Shown here one piece after another: positions 26,255 through 33,865 of a stretch of DNA of 35,248 bases. The notes beneath the pieces are model-generated. The model saw only the letters and a program-made list of their open reading frames with translations. It did no database searches and was not told the DNA's origin. The position numbers and the translations under genes were made by a program. Position 1 is the stretch's first letter, and every line of letters begins with the position of its first letter. This DNA comes from Deferrisomatales bacterium. Its GTDB lineage: Bacteria > Desulfobacterota > Deferrisomatia > Deferrisomatales > JARGFW01. The DNA lies in assembly GCA_029211085.1 (NCBI GenBank), contig JARGFW010000028.1, forward strand, positions 1 through 35,248. The letters run 5' to 3'.

Positions 26255-27523
26255 GTGGACAACGAATCTCGGCGGCAGATGGGCCGCACCGACTGGCAGG
26301 GTGTGGTCTTCGGGATCTGCCTCGGCGCCCTGGCCGGCTTTCAACTACTGAAACTCCCCCCCGTGCTGCCCCTCCTGACCGAGGCCTACGGGTACGGGCG
26401 GGTGTACGCCGGCGCACTGATGTCCGTCTACTCTGTCGCCGGCCTCCTGCTCTCCTGGTTCGTGGGCCGCACACTCGGTCTGCGCGGCCCGCGGGTCCTG
26501 CTTCTGGCGGCGTTCGGGTGCCTCGTAGCGGGCAACATCCTGGGTCTGATCACCCCCGGCAACGCCCCGGCCCTGTTATCCAGCCGGCTGCTGGAAGGAA
26601 TTGGCTTCACCGTACTGGGAGTGGTCGGCGGTGTGGTGGCGACCACCAGCGCGTCGGAGGCTCACCGGATGCTGGCGACTGCCCTCTGGGCCACCTGGAT
26701 CCCGGTGGGCCAGATCCTCGGCACGGTGACCGCCATCCCGGCTGTGGCAACGGGGCAGTGGAAACCCCTGTGGTGGGGTGCCGTGGCCCTCACCGTCGCC
26801 GCCGCCGTCTGGGGACGGGCGCTGGCTGCCTCCGGGCGCCCGGCGTTCCGGGCACCCGCCCGCAAGCCCGCCCCGGAGGGCGAACGACCCGCCGCCCAGC
26901 CGACGGGGGCCGCGAACTCGAGCCCGTTGCTGCTCATTGCCACGACCTTCGCACTCTGGTCGATGCAGTTCATCTCGTTCCTGACCTGGCTCCCCATATA
27001 CCTGGTGGAGGTGCAGGGACTGGGCGCGGCCCGCGCGGCAACCGTCTACCTGGTCCCGCCCGTACTCATCGTCGCGTTCAACCTGCTGACGGGGGTCCTC
27101 CTGCGGTGGGGGTGGCCCCTCCGGCTCCTCCTGGGGGGTTCCCTCGCCGCCCAGGCCGCCGTATGGTTCCTGGCCCCGTGGACCACGGGAGTCGCCTCCG
27201 GGGTGCTCTCCCTGGCCACCTACGGGGTGACCTCGGGCATCATTCCCACCTGTCTGTTCGCCCTGCCCGCGGCGTTGCCGGGAAGCGGCGGCTCCGTGGC
27301 GAAGGGATTTGCGGCCCTCATGACCGGTCGGCACCTGGGCGTTCTGGTGGGCCCGATCCTTCTGGGTCGCGTGATCGCGTTCCACAACGGGTGGCAACTC
27401 GCCACACCCCTGTTCGGCGCCATCTGCATGGCGGCGCTGGCCGCCCACTGGGTCCTGTCCCGGAACCTCGTTCGCCACCGTACCGAACGGTCCGACCCGG
27501 TGGCGACGCGGCTGGCTGCCTGA
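26255..27523 (+). CDS. MFS transporter
   Basis: This 422-aa integral membrane protein has about 12 hydrophobic helices and the usual central cytoplasmic loop (about 195-225, Pro/Ala/Arg-rich). The early segment (GICLGALAGFQLLKLPPVLPLLTE written in two parts: GICLGALAGF, QLLKLPPVLPLL) and the loop FVGRTLGLRGPRVLL between helices 2 and 3 fit the major facilitator family. The GTG at 26255 has GGGAG just upstream; ATGs at 26240 and 26279 are alternatives with weaker ribosome sites. The esterase gene follows after 26 nt, so the two are probably co-transcribed. This suggests import of an ester or export of its product. The substrate is unknown. Confidence 0.83.
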   Translation: MDNESRRQMGRTDWQGVVFGICLGALAGFQLLKLPPVLPLLTEAYGYGRVYAGALMSVYSVAGLLLSWFVGRTLGLRGPRVLLLAAFGCLVAGNILGLITPGNAPALLSSRLLEGIGFTVLGVVGGVVATTSASEAHRMLATALWATWIPVGQILGTVTAIPAVATGQWKPLWWGAVALTVAAAVWGRALAASGRPAFRAPARKPAPEGERPAAQPTGAANSSPLLLIATTFALWSMQFISFLTWLPIYLVEVQGLGAARAATVYLVPPVLIVAFNLLTGVLLRWGWPLRLLLGGSLAAQAAVWFLAPWTTGVASGVLSLATYGVTSGIIPTCLFALPAALPGSGGSVAKGFAALMTGRHLGVLVGPILLGRVIAFHNGWQLATPLFGAICMAALAAHWVLSRNLVRHRTERSDPVATRLAA

Positions 27524-27549
27524 CGCCGAACCCGAGGAGGGCAGTTCCC

Positions 27550-28518
27550 ATGGTGTTGGACACGGCGACACAGAGGTTTCTGGCTCTCGCCGCGGCGTCG
27601 GGCCGGCCGGCGCTGTGGACCCTCGATGCAAAGACGGCACGAACCCTGACCAACCCCCTGAGCGAGGCTTCGGAGCACCCACCCGAGGAGGTCTTCAGGG
27701 TCGACGACCGGTCGATCCCGGGCCCGGACGGAGATCTCCCCATCCGCATCTATTGGCCGCAACGGCCGGCCGCAGCGTTGCCGGTCCTGGTCTACTACCA
27801 CGGTGGCGGCTTCGTGCTCTGCAACCTGGATACCCACGACTCGGTCTGTCGCAGTCTGGCCAAACGCAGCGGCTGCCTGACCGTGTCCGTGGCGTACCGG
27901 TTGAGTCCGGAGACCAAGCTGCCCGGAGCGGCGGAGGATGCCTACGCGGCTGCGGCCTGGGTGGCGGCCAACGCGGCAGAACTGGGGGGAGATCCAACCC
28001 GGCTGGCCGTGGGCGGGGACAGTGCCGGGGGGACTCTCGCCGCGGCCGTGGCCCTCCTGGCGCGGGATCGAGGGAGCCCTCGCATCGCGTTTCAGCTCCT
28101 CCTCTATCCAGCCACCGATGCCGGGCGAACCGCCGATCGCTACCCATCCTACCGGGATCTCTCGGAAGGGTACTTCCTGACCCGGAAGATGATGGATTGG
28201 TTCGCAACCCAACAGACCGACGTCGGGACCGACCTCTCCGACCCGCGCATCTCTCCCCTGGGAGCGGATCATCATCGCGACCTTCCGCCCGCGTTCGTGC
28301 TCACCGCGGGCTTCGACCCCCTGCGGGACGAGGGCAAGGCCTACGCCGACGCGTTGGCAGGGGCAGGCGTACCGGTCACGTACAGGTGTTACGAAACGAC
28401 CATCCACGGCTTCCTGTCCATGGGACGCTTCCTGCCGGCCGCCCTGGAAGCCCTGGACGAGTGCGCAGGCCGGCTCCGCTCCGGGTTGACGGCAAGCCGA
28501 GCCGGCTCCGGTCCGTAG
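27550..28518 (+). CDS. Alpha/beta hydrolase, HSL-family esterase
   Basis: This 322-aa carboxylesterase belongs to the hormone-sensitive-lipase group. It has the oxyanion motif HGGGF (84-88), nucleophile Ser in GDSAGG (S158), the acid in AGFDPLRDEG and the His in TIHGFLSMG. The family hydrolyses short-chain acyl esters. The ATG start has AGGAGG about 9 nt upstream. It shares an operon with the MFS transporter. Together with the aldehyde oxidoreductase across the IclR gene, it could supply an alcohol or aldehyde from an ester; this is inference only. Confidence 0.9.
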   Translation: MVLDTATQRFLALAAASGRPALWTLDAKTARTLTNPLSEASEHPPEEVFRVDDRSIPGPDGDLPIRIYWPQRPAAALPVLVYYHGGGFVLCNLDTHDSVCRSLAKRSGCLTVSVAYRLSPETKLPGAAEDAYAAAAWVAANAAELGGDPTRLAVGGDSAGGTLAAAVALLARDRGSPRIAFQLLLYPATDAGRTADRYPSYRDLSEGYFLTRKMMDWFATQQTDVGTDLSDPRISPLGADHHRDLPPAFVLTAGFDPLRDEGKAYADALAGAGVPVTYRCYETTIHGFLSMGRFLPAALEALDECAGRLRSGLTASRAGSGP

Positions 28519-28548
28519 CCCCCCGCCGCAGCGTGCCCAGGGGCCGGC

Positions 28549-29319
28549 TCAACGCCCGTTCGCCGACTCCAGCAGCGCGCTGCAGACCCGAGCCGCCTCC
28601 AACAACTCGGCCCGCACCAGCGCCAGGCGCTCGTCGGTCAATCGGGTGGAGAACCCGGCGACCCAGAGGGCCCCCACCGTCTCCCCGCCGCGGCGAACCG
28701 GGGCAGCCACGGCGCGCACCCCCCGGAGGTACTCTTCGTCGTCGGTGGCGTACCCCAGTTCCCGGGCCCTCGACACCTCCCCCAGGAACTGCTCCGGATC
28801 GGTGATGGTGCGGTCGGTGAACCGGGGCAGGGGAGCACCCGTGACCTTGCCTCGGGCCCGTACAGGGTCCATCCCCGCCAGGAAGACTTTGCCGGTGGCC
28901 CCCGCAAAAAACGGCAGGGACCCCCCGGGCCGGGCCGCGATGCACATCTCGTGGCCCCCCTCGACACTGGCCTCGATGGCGATCCGACCCTGTCGCAGCA
29001 GGCCCAGGAAGGCGCTCTCCCCGCCCCTCTCCGCCACCTTCTCCAGCAGCGGACGGGCGATCTCGGCCACCTCTCGCGCCCCGAACGCCTTGCGGGTCAG
29101 GGCCAGCAGCCCGGCGCCGACGCAGTACCCGACCCCGGACGAGTCCTTCTCCACCCACCCCACATCCTCCAGGGTGCGCAAAATCCCCAACACCGTGCTC
29201 TTGCCACAGTCGAGCCCCCGGGCCACGTCGCTGAGCCGCACTGGGCCGGGGAACGTGGCCAGGTACTCCAAGACATCCACTGCACGACGGATCGCCGGGG
29301 CCGTATAGGGTCGACTCAA
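28549..29319 (-). CDS. IclR-family transcriptional regulator
   Basis: This 256-aa regulator has an N-terminal winged helix-turn-helix (about 5-70; RRAVDVLEYLATF, LSDVARGLDCGKSTVLGILRTLE) and a C-terminal IclR effector-binding domain (about 80-250). The TTG at 29319 is preferred because GGGAGG sits 6 nt upstream. An ATG at 29349 would add ten residues and lacks a clear ribosome site. It is divergent from the aldehyde oxidoreductase operon and convergent with the esterase, so it most likely controls one or both. IclR regulators usually bind a small carboxylate or aromatic ligand. Confidence 0.87.
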   Translation of the reverse strand: MSRPYTAPAIRRAVDVLEYLATFPGPVRLSDVARGLDCGKSTVLGILRTLEDVGWVEKDSSGVGYCVGAGLLALTRKAFGAREVAEIARPLLEKVAERGGESAFLGLLRQGRIAIEASVEGGHEMCIAARPGGSLPFFAGATGKVFLAGMDPVRARGKVTGAPLPRFTDRTITDPEQFLGEVSRARELGYATDDEEYLRGVRAVAAPVRRGGETVGALWVAGFSTRLTDERLALVRAELLEAARVCSALLESANGR

Positions 29320-29361
29320 GACACACCTCCCAAGAACATCTCTGTTCATCCCACAGAATTC

Positions 29362-29375
29362 ACGACTACTGTCGT
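29362..29375. promoter_or_regulatory. Inverted repeat ACGAC-tact-GTCGT upstream of the IclR gene
   Basis: Perfect 5-bp arms separated by 4 nt lie 43 nt before the IclR start codon. The position fits an autoregulatory operator. Seen as symmetry only. Confidence 0.4.
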
Positions 29376-29477
29376 CCGTTTTCGCCCCGCTTGGCCCGGC
29401 ACGCCATCCCGCACGGCCACACCCGCACGGCGGTCATCGTAGGTCACCGTTATTCGAACCAGAAGGCCTTTTCGCTA

Positions 29478-29508
29478 TTGACCCAACCCCGGAAAGCGCT
29501 GGTACAAT
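29478..29508 (+). promoter_or_regulatory. Candidate promoter TTGACC-N19-TACAAT for the aldehyde oxidoreductase operon
   Basis: TTGACC (29478-29483) and TACAAT (29503-29508) are good hexamers, but the 19-nt spacer is longer than the optimum. A second -10-like TATACT lies at 29540-29545 inside a palindrome without a good -35. Either could serve the operon that starts at 29583. Confidence 0.4.
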
Positions 29509-29533
29509 TCACCGCGTCACCCCCCGGCAGCCT

Positions 29534-29549
29534 GTTTAGTATACTGAAC
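29534..29549. promoter_or_regulatory. Near-perfect 16-bp palindrome GTTTAGTATACTGAAC
   Basis: Seven of eight base pairs are symmetric. The palindrome contains a -10-like TATACT and lies 34 nt before the ATG of the aldehyde oxidoreductase gene. This is the form and place expected for a dimeric repressor; the divergent IclR protein is the natural candidate. Confidence 0.55.
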
Positions 29550-29582
29550 CCAACCGAGAAAGCTAGAAGAAGGGAGATCGCC

Positions 29583-31475
29583 ATGGCCCAGGAACGCAAT
29601 GCGGCGTTCGTAGACCTCTCAACCGGTACGGTGGAGGTGAAGGAGATCCCGCGTGCCGTTCGCGAGAAGTATCTCGGCGGGCGCGGCATCGACGCCTACC
29701 TGCTCTACAACCTGCTCAAGCCGGACACCGACCCCCTGGGGCCGGACAACGTGCTCACCGTCTCCGCCGGGCTGCTCACCGGCACCCCCTCCCCGGCGCC
29801 CTCGCGCACCCATATCGGCGCGAAATCGCCCCTGACCAACCTGTTCGGCAGTGCCAACATGGGCGGGTTCTTCGGAGCGGAGCTCCGCTACGCGGGTTTC
29901 GACCACCTGGTGGTCACCGGCAAGGCGGACAAGCCGGTGTACCTGTGGGTCAACGACGGCACCATCGAGATTCGCGACGCCGCGCACCTGTGGGGCAAGG
30001 ACACGGTGGAGACCATGGTTACCCTCCGCGAGGAGATGGACGACGAGGACGTCAAGGTCCTCACCATCGGCGTCGGCGGCGAGAAACTGGTGCGGTACGC
30101 CAACGTGATGACGGGCATCAAGAACGCCGGCGGCCGCACCGGCATGGGCGCGGTGATGGGGTCGAAGAACCTCAAGGCGATCGCCGCCCGGGGCTCCCTG
30201 CCGATCGCCCTGGCCGACCCGCAGGGCGCCTTGCTCTACCACAAGAAGATGATCGACTACATCCAGTCCTCCAAGTTCGCCGAGATCATGGGCGCGTGGG
30301 GAACCCTGTACATCTACGACGTCACCAACTCCACCGGCCTGATCCGCACCCGCAACTTCCAGTCGAACCAGAGCCAGTACTCCGAAGACCTGGAAGCGGA
30401 GGCCATCGAGCCCTACTCCGTCGGCACCGCCGCCTGTTACGGCTGCACCATGCACTGCCGGCACAAGTACAAGATCAAGGAAGGCCCGTGGAAGGGGGTG
30501 TACGACGAAGGTCCGGAGTACACCAGCCAGGGCGCCTTCGGCACCGAGGTGGGCTGCACTAGCATGCACACCGTGCTGGTGGCCAACCACCTGGTCAACC
30601 GCCTGGGGATCGACACCCTGGAGGTGGGCAGCATGATCGGCTGGGCCATGGAGCTCTACGAGAAGGGCCTGCTGCCCAAGGAACTGGTGGGTGACCTGGA
30701 TCTCACCTGGGGCAACGACGAAGCGGTCATTCAACTGACCCAGGACATCGCTTACCGCCGCGGCCTGGGCGACATCCTCGCCGAAGGGCCGCTGCGGGCG
30801 GCCGAGAAACTCGGCCCCGAGACCCTGCAGTACAACATCCAGATCAAGGGCATGAGCAATCTCCAGTCCGACGAGCGGGCGACCCCGTCCCTGGCCCTGA
30901 ACATCGCCACCTCCACCCGCGGCTCCGACCATCTGCGCAGCCGCCCGGCCATCGACCTCTACCACCTGCCGGAGCCGGTGCTGGCGAAGATCTACGGCAA
31001 GAAGGGCCTCTCCAGCGATTACCGGGACTACGACGGCAAGGCGTGGCAGGTGTACTGGCAGGCGTGCCTGTACGCGGTGGTGGATGCCCTGGGCATCTGC
31101 AAGTTCCAGACGGTGTTCATGTCGCCGAACTCCCCCACCTGGATCGAGTACAGCAAGATGATCGAACTGGCCACGGGGATAAAACTGACCCCGGAGCAGG
31201 TCATGGAGGTGGGCGATCGCATCTACACCACCGAGCGGATGTTCAACCTGCGCGAAGGCGCCACCCGCGCCGACGACTGGCTGCCCGAGCGCTACTTCGA
31301 CGAACCCGCCCCGGCGGGCCTCGACGCGGTACGCGGGCTGTTCATCGACCGTGAGAAGTTCACCAAGATGATCGACGAGTACTACGAGCACCACGGTTGG
31401 GACAGCGAGGGGGTCCCGACCCCCGCAACCCTGACCCGGCTGAACCTGGATCAGCAGCCCGCCCACGTGCTGTAG
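29583..31475 (+). CDS. aorB: Tungsten aldehyde:ferredoxin oxidoreductase catalytic subunit (AorB-like)
   Basis: This 630-aa AOR-family enzyme oxidises aldehydes to carboxylic acids at a tungsten bis-pterin centre. The [4Fe-4S] ligands are CYGCTMHC (C285, C288, C292) and the distal Cys in DALGICKF (C506). Glu312 (GPEYTS) and His450 (GSDH) stand where the Pyrococcus enzyme has its active-site Glu and His. The N-terminal pterin domain contains GGRGIDAYLLYN and NMGGFFGAELR. The ATG has GGGAG about 6 nt upstream. It is first in an operon with ferredoxin, MoaD-like and FAD subunits, the set known as aor in Aromatoleum aromaticum, where the enzyme passes electrons to NAD+. No tungstate transporter or pterin synthesis genes are in the window. 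Assignment to AorB rather than another AOR class rests on this context. Confidence 0.9.
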   Translation: MAQERNAAFVDLSTGTVEVKEIPRAVREKYLGGRGIDAYLLYNLLKPDTDPLGPDNVLTVSAGLLTGTPSPAPSRTHIGAKSPLTNLFGSANMGGFFGAELRYAGFDHLVVTGKADKPVYLWVNDGTIEIRDAAHLWGKDTVETMVTLREEMDDEDVKVLTIGVGGEKLVRYANVMTGIKNAGGRTGMGAVMGSKNLKAIAARGSLPIALADPQGALLYHKKMIDYIQSSKFAEIMGAWGTLYIYDVTNSTGLIRTRNFQSNQSQYSEDLEAEAIEPYSVGTAACYGCTMHCRHKYKIKEGPWKGVYDEGPEYTSQGAFGTEVGCTSMHTVLVANHLVNRLGIDTLEVGSMIGWAMELYEKGLLPKELVGDLDLTWGNDEAVIQLTQDIAYRRGLGDILAEGPLRAAEKLGPETLQYNIQIKGMSNLQSDERATPSLALNIATSTRGSDHLRSRPAIDLYHLPEPVLAKIYGKKGLSSDYRDYDGKAWQVYWQACLYAVVDALGICKFQTVFMSPNSPTWIEYSKMIELATGIKLTPEQVMEVGDRIYTTERMFNLREGATRADDWLPERYFDEPAPAGLDAVRGLFIDREKFTKMIDEYYEHHGWDSEGVPTPATLTRLNLDQQPAHVL

Positions 31476-31484
31476 GAGACCATC

Positions 31485-31964
31485 ATGAACAAGACCATCA
31501 TGGTAGATCAGGAAAAGTGCACGGGCTGCCGCCTCTGCGAGATGGTGTGCTCGGTGAACAAGGAAGGCGCGGCCAACCCCGCGCGCTCCCGCATCAAGGT
31601 CATCAAGTGGGAGACCGAGGGGTTCTACCTCCCCATGTTCTGCCAGCACTGTGACGAGCCGGTGTGCGAGACCGTGTGCCCGGTCAACGGCGTCAGCCGG
31701 GACTGCGACACCGGCCGGGTCAGCATCGACCAGGAGCTGTGCATCGGCTGCCGCTCCTGCGTCTCCGCCTGCCCCATGGGCGGCGTCGGGTTCGACAGCA
31801 AGGAGGGCGAGGTGCTGCGCTGCGACCAGTGCGGCGGCGATCCCACCTGCGTGAAGTTCTGCGAAACCAAGGCCTTGCAGTACGTGGCCCCGGAGAAGAT
31901 CCAGTCCAAGCGCATGCGCGCGGCGGCGGAGAAGCTCTATCGCACCTACCACGGCGGCGACTGA
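31485..31964 (+). CDS. aorA: Four-cluster ferredoxin subunit (AorA-like)
   Basis: This 159-aa polyferredoxin has sixteen cysteines in four groups: CTGCRLCEMVC (12-22), FCQHCDEPVCETVCPV, LCIGCRSCVSACPM and RCDQCGGDPTCVKFC. These should bind four [4Fe-4S] clusters, as in HycB/DmsB-type electron-transfer subunits. It matches AorA of Aromatoleum in size and place. That protein polymerises into a cluster-lined wire decorated with AorB, as I recall from recent structural work. The ATG has GGAG about 7 nt upstream and lies 9 nt after aorB. It carries electrons from the tungsten subunit to the FAD subunit. Confidence 0.9.
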   Translation: MNKTIMVDQEKCTGCRLCEMVCSVNKEGAANPARSRIKVIKWETEGFYLPMFCQHCDEPVCETVCPVNGVSRDCDTGRVSIDQELCIGCRSCVSACPMGGVGFDSKEGEVLRCDQCGGDPTCVKFCETKALQYVAPEKIQSKRMRAAAEKLYRTYHGGD

Positions 31965-32025
31965 CCGCCTGGGGCGTCATCCGCCAAGGCGCCCCGTCTA
32001 CCCCGCAGCATCGGGAGGTGCGACC

Positions 32026-32313
32026 ATGGAAGTCCACGTCAAGTTCGTCGGCGTGCCGGGTGCGGTCAAAGCGGTGGGGCAAAAGGAGCTCACCGTGCAG
32101 ATCTCCCAGCCGACCCTGGGGGCGTTGTTGGACCAGCTGCGGGGCACCTACGGAGCCCCCCTGGGCAAGGCCCTGTTCACCCCCCAGGGTGCCGTGGACA
32201 ACGCCATACAGATCTTGCACAACGGCCGTGATTTCCTGGCCCGGGACGCCCTGGACCAGCCCCTGGACGACGGCGACCAGGTCACCTTCATGATGATGAT
32301 GGCGGGAGGATAG
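32026..32313 (+). CDS. MoaD/ThiS-like sulfur-carrier protein
   Basis: This 95-aa beta-grasp protein ends in the diagnostic Gly-Gly (MMMMAGG), which is adenylated and loaded with sulfur in the MoaD family. Inside AOR operons such a protein (AorD in Aromatoleum) is thought to serve pterin dithiolene formation or maturation for the tungsten enzyme. The ATG has GGGAGG about 7 nt upstream, 61 nt after the ferredoxin gene. Only 2 nt separate its TAG stop from the FAD-subunit ATG, so expression is coupled. Confidence 0.85.
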   Translation: MEVHVKFVGVPGAVKAVGQKELTVQISQPTLGALLDQLRGTYGAPLGKALFTPQGAVDNAIQILHNGRDFLARDALDQPLDDGDQVTFMMMMAGG

Positions 32314-32315
32314 GG

Positions 32316-33572
32316 ATGAACACCATCGTCGTGGTGGGCGGCGGCATCGCCGGGGACGAGGCCGCGAAAATGGCCAAGAAGCAGGCGCCGGGAGACCGGG
32401 TGGTGCTGATCACCGAGGAGCCCCACCCGCTCTATAGCGCCTGTGTCCTCGCCGACTACGTGTGCAACGAGATCCCCTTGGAGCAGGTATTCCTGCGCGG
32501 CATCGAGGAGTACCGGGAGATGGGGATCGAGTCCCTGACCGGTGCCCCCGTCCAGACCTGGTCCCCGGAGCGCAAAGCCCTGGGCCTGCCGGACCGGGAA
32601 CTGACCTACGACAAGCTGATCCTGGCCACCGGCAGCCGTCCCTTCATCCCGCCCCTACCCGGTGCGGTCCTGGAGGGGGTGGTGCCGCTGAAGACCCTGG
32701 AGGACGCCGAGAAGATCCGCCGCACCCAGGGCAGCTCCGCGGTGGTGGTGGGCAGCGGGCCGGTGGGCATCGAGGCGGCCCTGGCCCTGCGCGAACTCGG
32801 CTGGAACGTGACCATCGTGGAACTGATGGCACGGGTGCTGCCGCGGGTGTTCGACGAGCCCCTCGCGACCCTGTGCGTCGAGCATCTAAAGAAGGCCGGG
32901 GTCCAGGTTCTCATCGGCGAGAAGGTGTTGGAGATCCTGGGCGACACCCAGGTGACCGGCGTCCGCACCGACCGGAGGACCCTGGACGCCGAACTGGCGG
33001 TGATGGTGGTGGGCATGCGCCCCGAGGTGAGCCTGGCGAAGGCCGCCGGGTTGGAGATCGGCCCCCTGGGCGGCATCGTGGTGGACGACGCCATGGCCAC
33101 CAGCGCCGCGGACGTGTGGGCCTGTGGGGACTGCGTGGAAACCGTGGACCGCCTCACCGGCAAGCGTGCCCCGTACATGCTGTGGAACAACGCGCGCCTG
33201 CAGGGACGCGTCGCGGGCAGCAACGCCGCCGGGGGGGAGAGCCGCTACGGCGGCAGCCTCAACATCACCACGGTGGGGTTCACCGACCAGTCCGGCGCCT
33301 CGGTGGGCTACCTGGCGGCGGACCTTCCGGAAGGCGAAACCAAGATGGTGCACCGCACCGGCCACGACGGCGCCATGACCCTGGTGCTGCGCGACGGCCG
33401 CCTGGTCGGGGCCCAGGTCATGGGCCGCACCGAACGCATCGGCGCGCTCATGGCCCTCATCCTCAGCGGTGGCGACCTGAAACAGTCCCTGCGTGAACCG
33501 AAAACCGCCAAACAGGCGCGCGAAGGCTGGCAACTGCGCGGGCTGCGCCGGGAGCTGGCGGAGCTTCTTTGA
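32316..33572 (+). CDS. aorC: FAD/NAD(P)H-dependent oxidoreductase subunit (AorC-like)
   Basis: This 418-aa pyridine-nucleotide:disulfide-type flavoprotein has an FAD Rossmann motif at the start (VVGGGIAGDEAAK), a second nucleotide-binding motif for NADH (VVVGSGPVGIEAALAL, about 144-159) and the FAD-ribityl motif WACGDCVE. It lacks the CxxC of disulfide reductases, so it resembles NirB or rubredoxin reductase-type electron transferases. In the Aromatoleum complex AorC sits at the end of the ferredoxin chain and reduces NAD+. GGGAGG lies upstream of the ATG within the moaD-like stop region. Confidence 0.88.
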   Translation: MNTIVVVGGGIAGDEAAKMAKKQAPGDRVVLITEEPHPLYSACVLADYVCNEIPLEQVFLRGIEEYREMGIESLTGAPVQTWSPERKALGLPDRELTYDKLILATGSRPFIPPLPGAVLEGVVPLKTLEDAEKIRRTQGSSAVVVGSGPVGIEAALALRELGWNVTIVELMARVLPRVFDEPLATLCVEHLKKAGVQVLIGEKVLEILGDTQVTGVRTDRRTLDAELAVMVVGMRPEVSLAKAAGLEIGPLGGIVVDDAMATSAADVWACGDCVETVDRLTGKRAPYMLWNNARLQGRVAGSNAAGGESRYGGSLNITTVGFTDQSGASVGYLAADLPEGETKMVHRTGHDGAMTLVLRDGRLVGAQVMGRTERIGALMALILSGGDLKQSLREPKTAKQAREGWQLRGLRRELAELL

Positions 33573-33667
33573 CCCAACGCCGCTGCCGCGGCGCCCGCAC
33601 CGCACCGAACCATCATTTTCGCATCGAGTCCTGACGCAGACCCGAGGGGTCCGAAAGGAATGCCGAC

Positions 33668-33859
33668 ATGTCCGAAGCCAGTGATCGTAAGACCCAGCTC
33701 CGCTGCCTCAACTGCTTCGAGCGCCACCACCCCGACTACGGCACCACCGAACTCAAGTGCGGTGGCTGCGGCATGGAGTGGCGCCTGAGCTGGACGTCCC
33801 GCACCAACGTCAAGATCCGCGGCCCGGTGTGGTCGAAGGTCAAGGCCGAGGGGGTCTGA
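33668..33859 (+). CDS. Small zinc-ribbon protein downstream of the aor genes
   Basis: This 63-aa protein has two CxxC knuckles (RCLNCFE and KCGGCGME, about 13-16 and 31-34), typical of a zinc ribbon or rubredoxin-like metal site, then a basic tail (NVKIRGPVWSKVKAEG). The ATG has AAAGGA about 8 nt upstream. It lies 95 nt beyond the AorC-like gene on the same strand, so it is probably in the same transcript or has its own promoter in that gap. I do not recognise the family. A role as regulator, metallochaperone or electron carrier for the oxidoreductase is possible. Its stop is only 6 nt from the stop of the convergent RND gene. Confidence 0.72.
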   Translation: MSEASDRKTQLRCLNCFERHHPDYGTTELKCGGCGMEWRLSWTSRTNVKIRGPVWSKVKAEGV

Positions 33860-33865
33860 CCCGCC

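Noticed and set aside
28499-28550. GAGCCGGC/GCCGGCTC inverted repeat as a terminator between the esterase and IclR genes
   Set aside because: The core GCCGGC is self-complementary, the loop is 36 nt, the arms extend into both coding regions, and there is no U-tract.
29619-31952. Minus-strand open frame of about 780 codons
   Set aside because: It is antisense to the aldehyde oxidoreductase and ferredoxin genes. It is His/Val/Gln-rich without motifs.
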